Origin: Candidatus Barnesiella excrementavium
GTDB taxonomy: Bacteria; Bacteroidota; Bacteroidia; Bacteroidales; Barnesiellaceae
Length of the DNA stretch: 57,421 nucleotides
NCBI GenBank assembly: GCA_019115485.1
Contig: DXDM01000042.1
Location: forward strand, 1-57,421
Reading direction: 5' to 3'
The notes under the pieces were generated by a model. The model saw only the letters and a list, made by a program, of their open reading frames with translations, made no database searches and was not told the DNA's origin. The number at the start of each line of letters is the position of its first letter. The first letter of the stretch is position 1. Shown here one piece after another: positions 27,182-33,790 of the stretch. A program made the position numbers and the translations under genes.

Positions 27182-28375
27182 ATGAATCAAGTATCCGACC
27201 GTTTGGCAGCCCTTGCGCCGTCGCAAACGCTGACGATGTCGCAAAAAAGTAGTGAACTGAAAGCTCAGGGAGTCGATGTGATTAACCTGAGTGTGGGTGA
27301 ACCCGATTTCAATACCCCCCAGCATATCAAAGATGCCGCAAAGAAGGCGATAGACGACAACTTCTCGCACTATTCGCCCGTACCCGGTTATCTGGATTTG
27401 CGGCAGGCTATCTGTGCCAAACTGAAAAATGAGAATGGTCTTGACTTTACCCCCGAGCAGATTGTGGTGTCGAACGGTGCCAAGCAGTCGATCTGCAACA
27501 CGATTCTTTCGCTGGTCAATCCCGGCGACGAGGTGATATTGCCGGCTCCTTACTGGGTGAGCTATGTCGAGATGGTGAAGCTGGCCGAGGGCAAGAGTGT
27601 GATTGTCGAGACCGGCATCGAGCAGGATTTCAAGATGAGCGCCGCCCAACTCGAAGCGGCTATCACGCCCAAGACCAAGATGCTGATTCTTTGCTCGCCC
27701 TCCAATCCTACGGGCAGCATCTATTCGCACGACGAACTGGCTGCGCTGGCTGCCGTGCTGGAACGTCACCCTCAGGTCTTCGTCCTGGCCGACGAGATTT
27801 ATGAGCATATCAACTACGTGGGTGCCCACCAGAGCATGGCCCAGTTCCCCGCCTTGCGCGACCGGGTGATTATCGTCAACGGGGTCTCCAAGGGATATGC
27901 CATGACGGGTTGGCGTATTGGTTTCATCGCCGCTCCGCTGTGGATTGCCAAGGCATGCAACAAGTTGCAGGGACAGTACACCTCGGGCGCTTCGTCGATT
28001 GCCCAAAAGGCGGCTGCCGCTGCCTTCGCCGGAGACCAGAGCTGTGTAGAGGAGATGCGTCGGGCCTTTGAACGTCGTCGCGACCTGGTGGTGCGGCTGG
28101 CTCGCGAGATTCCCGGCTTGAAGGTGAACAACCCCGACGGGGCTTTCTACCTCTTCCCCGAGGTAGGCTACTATCTGGGCAAGCGTGACGGTGAGCGTGA
28201 GATCAAGAGTTCGTCGGATCTGGCCATGTATATCCTCGAAGTGGGTCATGTGGCTACCGTGGCCGGCGATGCCTTCGGTGCTCCCAACTACCTGCGCCTC
28301 TCCTACGCCACCTTCGAGGAGAATATCACCGAGGCCATGCGCCGTATCAAAGAGGTATTGGCCCGATTGAAATAG
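27182..28375 (+). CDS. Class I PLP-dependent aminotransferase, aspartate aminotransferase-like
   Basis: 397 residues, normal for fold-type I subgroup I-gamma. Key parts are NLSVGEPDF near the N-terminus, NGAKQ (98-102), the SNPTG motif with Asn175, the PLP-contacting Asp204 and Tyr207 in LADEIYEHI, the Schiff-base lysine K237 in VSKGYAMTGWRIG and a C-terminal FGAPNYLRLSY with the substrate-carboxylate Arg. Likely reaction is aspartate with 2-oxoglutarate giving oxaloacetate and glutamate, though this subgroup can also accept aromatic amino acids or prephenate. Transcribed alone, from a region with three repeated -7 boxes, and ended by a clear terminator at 28501-28540. Confidence 0.92.
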   Translation: MNQVSDRLAALAPSQTLTMSQKSSELKAQGVDVINLSVGEPDFNTPQHIKDAAKKAIDDNFSHYSPVPGYLDLRQAICAKLKNENGLDFTPEQIVVSNGAKQSICNTILSLVNPGDEVILPAPYWVSYVEMVKLAEGKSVIVETGIEQDFKMSAAQLEAAITPKTKMLILCSPSNPTGSIYSHDELAALAAVLERHPQVFVLADEIYEHINYVGAHQSMAQFPALRDRVIIVNGVSKGYAMTGWRIGFIAAPLWIAKACNKLQGQYTSGASSIAQKAAAAAFAGDQSCVEEMRRAFERRRDLVVRLAREIPGLKVNNPDGAFYLFPEVGYYLGKRDGEREIKSSSDLAMYILEVGHVATVAGDAFGAPNYLRLSYATFEENITEAMRRIKEVLARLK

Positions 28376-28500
28376 AAACAGATTCCTTATTAACCGCAAT
28401 ACAGAACACAAGGCGGCCTTCTTTCCCGCACGGGTGCATGCCGTGGGTGGCGAGGTGGCTGCCCGGTGTGTGGTGAGTTTTCACCTGCACCCCGAAAAAC

Positions 28501-28540
28501 AAGGGCCCACCGTGCCTCGCGGCGCAGTGGGCCTTTTTTA
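28501..28540 (+). terminator. Terminator after the aminotransferase gene
   Basis: 10-bp stem (28501-28510 with 28527-28536, one G-T pair) with a small hairpin inside the loop, followed by a T run. The preceding 28376-28500 holds no supported gene. Confidence 0.75.
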
Positions 28541-28613
28541 CAACTAAAAACAAACTTCAATCTTAGGATTCTTTTCCCCTTGCAAATTAGATCCTATGTG
28601 GAAAAGAGTTTAT

Positions 28614-28967
28614 CTATTTGGCTTTACGTTTACAGTATCGCAGACATTGCCCGCACAGGTCGTAGCCCAGCAGGGCTCCCAAGATGAAATCCTCCTCGGG
28701 GGTGAGCTGATTCAGGGGGCGCGAGGCCAGTGACTGAATCACCTCGATGCACTCCCGCCGGCCGAAAAAGAGATTGATCTTGTCGCACCCGATGGGTTGA
28801 ATGCAGTAGTCGATGTGCTGTTTGTTGAGGCGCCCCACGGCAAACTCCTGATACCGTTTGTTGGTGGTGTAGAGAACCATGTGGCGTACCCCTTTCTTGT
28901 ACTCATACACGTGGTTGAGAAAGACTTTCAATTCGGCCGGGAAGGATTGGCAGGTCATCATGGGCAT
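28614..28967 (-). CDS. DUF2023 family protein, flavodoxin-associated
   Basis: 117 residues with no signal peptide. It starts MPMMTCQSFPAELKVFLNHVYEYKKG and contains FFGRRECIEVIQSL and a Cys-rich end (YDLCGQCLRYCKRK) that could hold a metal or redox centre. The sequence fits DUF2023, a small family seen directly next to flavodoxin genes in Bacteroidales and relatives. Here it starts 14 bp after the flavodoxin stop on the same strand, so they form one transcript. Its role is not known to me; a partner or regulator of flavodoxin is inferred only from this constant pairing. Confidence 0.75.
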   Translation of the reverse strand: MPMMTCQSFPAELKVFLNHVYEYKKGVRHMVLYTTNKRYQEFAVGRLNKQHIDYCIQPIGCDKINLFFGRRECIEVIQSLASRPLNQLTPEEDFILGALLGYDLCGQCLRYCKRKAK

Positions 28968-28981
28968 GGAGGTTTAAAGGG

Positions 28982-29482
28982 TTACAGGTCGAGGCTTTTC
29001 ACCCAGGTCTCTATGCGGTCGGTACTCTTGTCGGGCTCGTTGGTTTCGTCGAGCGCAAGCCCCACGAAATCGCCGTCGACAACCGCTACCGACGAGGTGA
29101 ACGAGTAGCCGTCGGTAGAGACGTGGTTGCCGGTGAAGCGGCAGCCTGTCTGCTTCAACTCCTCATACAGCAGCCCCATGGCGTCGCAAAAGGTGTCGGG
29201 GTAGGATTCGGCATCGCCGCAGCCGAAGAGGGCGACGGTCTTTTGTCTGAGGTCGGCATTGCGCAGCACCTTTACGGCGTCGTACCAGTCGTCCTGCAAC
29301 TCGCCGCACCCCCAGGTCGATGAGCCCAGTATCAGCGTGTCGTAGTTGTCGAGCAGACCGGTCGAGAGTCGGGCGGCGTCGTGTACATCGTTGGAGTCTA
29401 CTCCCAGTTCCCGGGCGATTGTATGGGCTACCCCTTCGGTTATGCCGGTCGAGGAGCCGTAGAAGATACCTGTTCTTTTCAT
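28982..29482 (-). CDS. fldA: Flavodoxin, long-chain type
   Basis: 166-residue FMN electron carrier used in place of ferredoxin, typically when iron is scarce. The phosphate loop GSSTGITE (9-16) binds FMN phosphate; the isoalloxazine is stacked by Trp57 in SSTWGCGELQDDW and by the aromatic in CGDAESYPDTFCDAMG (about 92-107). The insertion in the last strand region (about 120-145) makes it the long-chain class. First gene of a two-gene operon with DUF2023. Its upstream region has a near-consensus promoter (29513-29543) and a 12-bp perfect palindrome (29546-29557) just outside the -33 element. Confidence 0.94.
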   Translation of the reverse strand: MKRTGIFYGSSTGITEGVAHTIARELGVDSNDVHDAARLSTGLLDNYDTLILGSSTWGCGELQDDWYDAVKVLRNADLRQKTVALFGCGDAESYPDTFCDAMGLLYEELKQTGCRFTGNHVSTDGYSFTSSVAVVDGDFVGLALDETNEPDKSTDRIETWVKSLDL

Positions 29483-29512
29483 CGTCGTAACGTTGATTGG
29501 TTTTTACGATGG

Positions 29513-29543
29513 CAAAGTAAGGGCATACGGCCCGGCTCCCCAA
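29513..29543 (-). promoter_or_regulatory. Promoter of fldA
   Basis: Minus-strand TTG (29541-29543), 20 bp, TTACTTTG (29513-29520), one mismatch from TAnnTTTG. Predicted start near 29507. Confidence 0.5.
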
Positions 29544-29545
29544 TA

Positions 29546-29557
29546 CCTACATGTAGG
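29546..29557. promoter_or_regulatory. Perfect 12-bp palindrome upstream of the fldA promoter, possible operator
   Basis: CCTACATGTAGG, a perfect dyad, begins 2 bp upstream of the -33 TTG of the fldA promoter. Position fits an activator or a repressor touching the promoter edge. No regulator is identified. Confidence 0.4.
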
Positions 29558-29633
29558 GGTTTTCTTCCCGGGTCTACTTAGTTTGAGGGAAAAAGGAGCT
29601 GATTTAGCTTTTTTTGTGACCCCGGGACCGATA

Positions 29634-29664
29634 AAAAAAGCCCGGGCGAGGGAGCTCGTCCGGG
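29634..29664 (-). terminator. Terminator of the small-lipoprotein operon
   Basis: 10-bp GC-rich stem (29641-29650 with 29655-29664, one G-T pair) followed on the minus strand by a run of U (29634-29640). Confidence 0.8.
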
Positions 29665-29704
29665 TGAGTTTGATGAGAGTTCAACTGTCAATAACCGTTT
29701 CGTG

Positions 29705-30199
29705 TCATTGCATAAGAGCCTTTCTCCTTTCGATTTCACTACGCAAATTATTGAACCAGTTAGCATAGATGGTGGGGTCTTCGACCATGCTGTTTTTGTT
29801 CCGGGTATTCTTGCTGAACTGACTGAGAGTTGAGGTGACACTACCTTCGTAGAGTGTAAACTTAACCTCGGTCAAACTGTCGTTGAGCGGTTGAATGAAG
29901 AAAGAGGCTTGCGAAGTGGAGGCTTCGGTAGCACTACCTAAAAGAGCCATTTGCCAATCGGCATTTTTATTGTCAATCTGTTTGCTGGCTGTAATGAGTC
30001 CCGATTCTTTATCGGTACTGTTTATCAAGAATCCCTCGGATTGGAGCAGAGAAATGGCCGAACTGAAAACAAGGTTGTAATCAGCCTCGAATTGCTTGGT
30101 GGTCATCAATTTTACTTCTGTCGGTGAAAGTGCAGGTTTGGAGGTCCCGCACGATATAAGGATAAATAAGATGGGTAAAAGGAAGATGTATTTTTTCAT
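29705..30199 (-). CDS. Small lipoprotein of unknown function
   Basis: 164 residues. Signal peptide MKKYIFLLPILFILISC with lipobox ISC (Cys17). The mature part has a helix-strand pattern (FSSAISLLQSEGFLINSTDKESGLITASK) reminiscent of BamC/NlpB-type repeats, in which a helix is followed by strands around a Gly-Leu-Ile turn, but similarity is only in pattern. Base composition is clearly more AT-rich than most of the window. It follows a second small lipoprotein by 18 bp on the same strand and is followed by a terminator, so the two form an operon. I do not recognise a named family. Confidence 0.7.
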   Translation of the reverse strand: MKKYIFLLPILFILISCGTSKPALSPTEVKLMTTKQFEADYNLVFSSAISLLQSEGFLINSTDKESGLITASKQIDNKNADWQMALLGSATEASTSQASFFIQPLNDSLTEVKFTLYEGSVTSTLSQFSKNTRNKNSMVEDPTIYANWFNNLRSEIERRKALMQ

Positions 30200-30217
30200 T
30201 TTGTAGAAATTTTAGAG

Positions 30218-30604
30218 TTAGTAACTGGTTGAGATTACTGAATAGTCTGAAACTATATCGTTGGAGTCAAATGTGATGATTAAGTCGAACGATTGAGCAC
30301 TACTACTTTGAGATGCTCTTGCTCCAAATAGAAAATCGGTACCGCCCTGTTTGTTTACGGTACTCATTTTGTTGTAGCTCCATACTTCGTTGTTCGATTT
30401 GTTTTTCGACACCAGGTTGGGAGCTCCAAAGATTTCCAATATCTCGGCTTGATTAGTACTCCCTTTTATGATTTTTGATTTTACGACACCATAAGTGAGA
30501 TTGCTTTTTTGAGTCGGCTCAGCATTGGCCCCGTATTTATAGCTGCTACACGATATTGAAAATAACAGGGCGCAGCATGATAATAGAATCTGTATCTTTT
30601 TCAT
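30218..30604 (-). CDS. Small lipoprotein with BamE/SmpA-like domain
   Basis: 128 residues. Signal peptide MKKIQILLSCCALLFSISC with lipobox SISC (Cys19). The mature part, KIIKGSTNQAEILEIFGAPNLVSKN followed by EVWSYNK, matches the pattern of the BamE/SmpA fold (helix, FG.P turn, then W.Y strand), a fold shared by many small bacterial lipoproteins and inhibitors. First gene of a two-gene lipoprotein operon. AT-rich like its partner. A true BamE role is not implied; Bacteroidota have many paralogues of this fold. No clear promoter seen. Confidence 0.72.
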   Translation of the reverse strand: MKKIQILLSCCALLFSISCSSYKYGANAEPTQKSNLTYGVVKSKIIKGSTNQAEILEIFGAPNLVSKNKSNNEVWSYNKMSTVNKQGGTDFLFGARASQSSSAQSFDLIITFDSNDIVSDYSVISTSY

Positions 30605-31043
30605 CTATTGTATCTTTTATGAAAGTGATTAAAAATGTGGTCTTTGGAATAGATTTTCCCCTTCTTGTTCCGATTTGGCGATTTTATGGTTGTTTCATAG
30701 GCATCGTGTATTTGTGCTAATAGCCCCCAGATTTAGCCTGTTAATAAAAAAGAAAGCGTGGAGACTGTTTAAGGTTTATCTGTTCAAGAGGTATCGCCAA
30801 ACACCCACCATACAAATAAACAACAGTCCCACGCCTATATTGATATATAACTATATCAAAGGCGTGAGCGTTCTGTTGTATTACTCTGTATGGTTTTGAA
30901 AATTTGGCGATTTTCTTGAACAAAGTAATATCTAAAAAACGCTTCCGTTCGTATGTCTGCTCAAAAGACTAATTGTTTAGCTTTTTGAGTCTTTGCAAAT
31001 ATATGTTGATTTATGACAAAATCCAAAAAATGCGATGGCTGTT
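30605..31043. other. Gene-free AT-rich gap containing a long palindrome
   Basis: 439 bp between the lipoprotein operon and luxS. I see no gene that I can support. It holds a 142-nt imperfect palindrome (30781-30922) and a 13-nt sequence at 30673-30685 repeated exactly at 30902-30914. Confidence 0.7.
30781..30922. repeat. 142-nt imperfect palindrome, MITE-like or structured RNA
   Basis: Six blocks pair in nested order: 30781-30789 with 30914-30922 (9 bp), 30793-30801 with 30903-30911 (9), 30807-30814 with 30887-30894 (8), 30820-30826 with 30873-30879 (7), 30830-30836 with 30860-30866 (7) and 30840-30847 with 30852-30859 (8). The tip is a 4-nt loop. That is 48 pairs in one hairpin. Confidence 0.75.
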
Positions 31044-31532
31044 TTACTCCTCGACCGTGGGGTAGACGAGGTTCTTCTCCTCGATGACGTCGAGTACCTC
31101 GCGCAGGTATTTGTCGGCTTCCCAACGGGCCATGGGCAGGTCGTGCAGCAGGTAGTTGCCGCAGTCGCGGGGGGCGGCGCCGGGCACCTCGCCCTCGAAG
31201 TCGCGGATAAAGCGGAAGGTCTCGCGCATGAGGTCGACGATGTCGCGCGATTGGAGGTCGCCCTGTACCAGGAAGTAGTTGCCGGTGCAGCAGCCCATGG
31301 GTCCCCAGAATACGATCTTGTCGCCCCACACGGGGTGATTGCGCAGGAAGGTGGCGGCCAGGTGCTCGATGGTGTGCAGGGCTCCGTAGCCGATGGCGGG
31401 CTCGCGGTTGGGCTCTTTCATGCGAATGTCGAAGGTGGTGACTACGTGGTCGCCCAGGTAGTCTTTGCGCGATACGTAGATGCCGCGCAGCAGGTGAATG
31501 TGGTCTATGGTAAAACTGGGTATCTTTTTCAT
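31044..31532 (-). CDS. luxS: S-ribosylhomocysteine lyase
   Basis: 162 residues. Splits S-ribosylhomocysteine to homocysteine and DPD, the precursor of autoinducer 2. Metal ligands are His53 and His57 in ALHTIEHLAA and Cys124 in RDCGNY; the catalytic Glu56 lies in the first motif, and Cys81 in GPMGCCTGNY is the catalytic cysteine. The start ATG at 31532 gives the standard MKKIPSFTIDH. It is 24 bp downstream of mtnN on the same strand, so substrate and product pass directly between the two enzymes of the activated methyl cycle. Confidence 0.96.
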   Translation of the reverse strand: MKKIPSFTIDHIHLLRGIYVSRKDYLGDHVVTTFDIRMKEPNREPAIGYGALHTIEHLAATFLRNHPVWGDKIVFWGPMGCCTGNYFLVQGDLQSRDIVDLMRETFRFIRDFEGEVPGAAPRDCGNYLLHDLPMARWEADKYLREVLDVIEEKNLVYPTVEE

Positions 31533-31556
31533 GTCGAAGGGGTATTTAGGGGTTGA

Positions 31557-32240
31557 TTATAATTTTGCGATGAGGCTGGTGAGTACCTCGAACGAACGTT
31601 GGGGTGCATCGTCCCAAAAGTGGTTGTACTGGGCGATGTGGCCTTCGATGCCCGGGGTGTCGCTGATGATGCGGAAGCTCAGGAAGGGGACTCCGCGCAT
31701 GTGGCATACCTGGGCGATGGAGCCCGACTCCATGTCGACGGCCATGCCATCGGGGAAGAGCTGCTTGATCTCGGCCAGTTCCACCGGGTCGGTGATGAAG
31801 CGGTCGCCGCTGCACACCAGCCCTTTATAGATGCGCAGCGAGGTTTCTACCTGCAAGGCTTTCTGGACCAGCGAGGGGTCGCTGTGGAACCGGGGTGGCA
31901 GTCCCTGTATCTGTCCCCAGGCGTTGCCTTCGCCACACCACACGTCGTGGTAGACGATTTCCGACCCTACCACGATGTCCATGACCCGCATCGAGGGGTC
32001 TATGCCGCCGGCCACGCCGGTGTTGAGCAGTGCGTCGGGGCGGTAGCGGTCTATCAGTTCGTAGGCGCGTATGGCCGACGACACCTTACCGATGCCGCTC
32101 TGGGTGAGAATCAGCTCGTGGGCTCCGCTTGTGCCTACGATAAAGAGCGAAGCACCGTGGCGCTCCTCGCGGGGATTTTCCAGCAGGCGATGCTCACAAT
32201 CGAGTTCGCTCTGCATGGCTACGATAATTCCTATTTTCAT
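31557..32240 (-). CDS. mtnN: 5'-methylthioadenosine/S-adenosylhomocysteine nucleosidase
   Basis: 227 residues of the PNP/UDP phosphorylase superfamily. Removes adenine from S-adenosylhomocysteine and methylthioadenosine. Catalytic acid Glu12 in AMQSELD, the ribose/phosphate-site motif NTGVAGG, the DMESGSIAQVC helix that binds the substrate, and the catalytic Asp in ISDTPG are all present. First gene of the mtnN-luxS operon; a good promoter lies 25 bp upstream (32266-32295). Homocysteine from this pair can be remethylated, and methionine can also be made through metY elsewhere in the window. Confidence 0.94.
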   Translation of the reverse strand: MKIGIIVAMQSELDCEHRLLENPREERHGASLFIVGTSGAHELILTQSGIGKVSSAIRAYELIDRYRPDALLNTGVAGGIDPSMRVMDIVVGSEIVYHDVWCGEGNAWGQIQGLPPRFHSDPSLVQKALQVETSLRIYKGLVCSGDRFITDPVELAEIKQLFPDGMAVDMESGSIAQVCHMRGVPFLSFRIISDTPGIEGHIAQYNHFWDDAPQRSFEVLTSLIAKL

Positions 32241-32265
32241 CTTCCGGGTTTTCTCTGAGGATATA

Positions 32266-32295
32266 CAAAGGTAGGGGTTATCTTATGTATCGCAA
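32266..32295 (-). promoter_or_regulatory. Promoter of mtnN-luxS
   Basis: Minus-strand TTG (32293-32295), 19 bp, TACCTTTG (32266-32273). Confidence 0.68.
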
Positions 32296-32399
32296 AATTT
32301 GTACGGCGAAAAAGGGGTGAGCGTCGCCTGATTTTTGCGGTTGGACAATGCGGTGAGGGGAACGAGATGAAAAGTGTGAGAGAAAACGGGGTACGATAT

Positions 32400-32430
32400 T
32401 TGGCTCTCCTCTCGGCTTTCACTACCTTTA
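32400..32430 (+). promoter_or_regulatory. Promoter of the exonuclease gene
   Basis: TTG (32400-32402), 20 bp, TACCTTTA (32423-32430), one mismatch in the last base; 18 bp before the start codon. Confidence 0.45.
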
Positions 32431-32448
32431 CCCCTCCATATTGTGCTT

Positions 32449-32964
32449 ATGAAAGATTTTGCCGCCATTGATTTCGAGACTGCCAATTACGAACCTACGA
32501 GTATCTGCTCGATGGGACTTGTGGTGGTGCATGGGGGTGAGGTGACGCACCGCATTCACCGGCTGGTCTGCCCCGAGCCCGACTACTATATCCGCCGCTT
32601 TTCAGAGGAGATACACGGTATCTTTCCGTCCGATACCTGCGATGCGCCCAACTTCGGGCTGGTGTGGCGCGAGGTTTCGCCGTTGGTCGAGGGGTTGAGG
32701 CTGGTGGCTCACAACAAGGCTTTCGACGAGCGGGTGTTGCGGGCGACCTGCCGCATGTATGGCATCGATTATGTATATGGCGATTTTCTCTGCACCCTCA
32801 CGCGGGCGCGGCGGTTAATCCCGCGCACCGACATTGCGAACTATCGGTTGCCCACGGTGTGCGCCTATCTGGGTATCCCCTTTGACCACCACCACAACGC
32901 GCTGGCCGATGCCGAGGGGTGTGCCCGCATCGCGATGCGTCTGTGGCCCGATGACGACGAGTAG
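32449..32964 (+). CDS. DnaQ-like 3'-5' exonuclease (DEDDh)
   Basis: 171 residues from ATG 32449. The four acidic metal ligands are visible: Asp8 and Glu10 in AIDFETAN, Asp93 in AHNKAFDERVL, and Asp154 with the general-base His149 in HHHNALADAEG. This is the DEDDh class of the DNA polymerase III epsilon fold. There is no polymerase or BRCT domain, so it is a stand-alone nuclease for DNA or RNA ends, possibly an RNase T or proofreading-like repair enzyme. It is transcribed toward the exported thioredoxin gene, 72 bp away, which is on the other strand. Specific substrate not determinable. Confidence 0.88.
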   Translation: MKDFAAIDFETANYEPTSICSMGLVVVHGGEVTHRIHRLVCPEPDYYIRRFSEEIHGIFPSDTCDAPNFGLVWREVSPLVEGLRLVAHNKAFDERVLRATCRMYGIDYVYGDFLCTLTRARRLIPRTDIANYRLPTVCAYLGIPFDHHHNALADAEGCARIAMRLWPDDDE

Positions 32965-33036
32965 CCCCGGGCGTGTCGTGCCGAGGGTGATTCCTTTAAT
33001 CTCTTATCTTGGTTTGTGAAAACGGAGCTGCCCCGG

Positions 33037-33510
33037 TTACGGGAGCAGTACCCGACTGATGGCCTGTTGCAGCGCCTCCTTGTCCATGAAGCCGGCGGCG
33101 ATTTGGGGCTGGGCCGTCATGGGGCAGAAGAGCAGGGTGGGAATGCTTTGTACCCCGAAGATGGCAGCCAGCTGCGGTTCCTTGTCGACGTCGACTTTGT
33201 AGATGTCGATTTTCCCGGCGTATTCGGTGGCCAGCTCTTCGAGTATGGGAGCCAGCTTGCGGCAGGGCCCGCACCACGAGGCGTAGAAGTCGACGATGCA
33301 GGGACGGGCACCGAGGTACTCCCAGCGGTCGGGGGTCTTCTCGAAGTTGGCAACCTTCGAGAGAAACTCGGCTTTGGAGAGGTGTCGCGGTTTGACGCTC
33401 TGTGTCCGGGTCTCGGCCGGGGCGGCTGGGGCGGTTTGCTTTTGGGCTTGTCCTTGGAAGGAGAACAACAGGCAGGCGAGTACGATTCCTATAATGTGTT
33501 TTGCGTTCAT
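33037..33510 (-). CDS. Exported thioredoxin-like protein
   Basis: 157 residues. The N-terminus [23 protein letters not shown] is a signal peptide with cleavage after QAQ, so it acts in the periplasm. The thioredoxin fold starts near residue 62 and has the active site WCGPC (Cys80, Cys83), a KVDVDKEP strand and a cis-proline segment SIPTLLF. A 35-residue linker rich in Ala, Pro and Thr precedes the domain. It resembles the oxidative or reductive periplasmic thioredoxins common in Bacteroidales. An extra Cys71 sits just before the first core strand. The neighbouring genes do not indicate a partner. Confidence 0.88.
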   Translation of the reverse strand: MNAKHIIGIVLACLLFSFQGQAQKQTAPAAPAETRTQSVKPRHLSKAEFLSKVANFEKTPDRWEYLGARPCIVDFYASWCGPCRKLAPILEELATEYAGKIDIYKVDVDKEPQLAAIFGVQSIPTLLFCPMTAQPQIAAGFMDKEALQQAISRVLLP

Positions 33511-33619
33511 ATCGGTATAATTTGCGGGGCTTGAACAGGCGGGGAGAACGGCGGACGAAGACAGATATCGGCTTCGGCCCGGGAAAAAGCAGCGCTCCCC
33601 TGTCGCGACTTTCCGAGGA

Positions 33620-33627
33620 CAAAGATA
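33620..33627 (-). promoter_or_regulatory. Possible -7 element for the thioredoxin gene
   Basis: Minus-strand TATCTTTG, 109 bp upstream of the start codon; no correctly spaced TTG. The rest of 33511-33790 shows no gene. Confidence 0.35.
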
Positions 33628-33790
33628 GAAGGATTGTTACAGAAAGCCGCAGGCAGCGGAGCTATTTTTCAGATTATTAGGGTTTCTTGTCAAACCGAAA
33701 GAGGCGTGGCGGGAGCTCGGGCGGGTGTGGGTCGAGTTGCCTCATGGTTGCACGCCACCGGGCGGAACAGCCCGATTTTATCCCGTCCGG

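Noticed and set aside
28347-28553. A 68-codon minus-strand frame between the aminotransferase and DUF2023 genes
   Set aside because: It runs through the terminator hairpin and overlaps the aminotransferase end; no motif.
30675-30923. Two short frames, one on each strand, in the palindrome region
   Set aside because: They arise from the palindrome itself and show no transposase motif or credible start.
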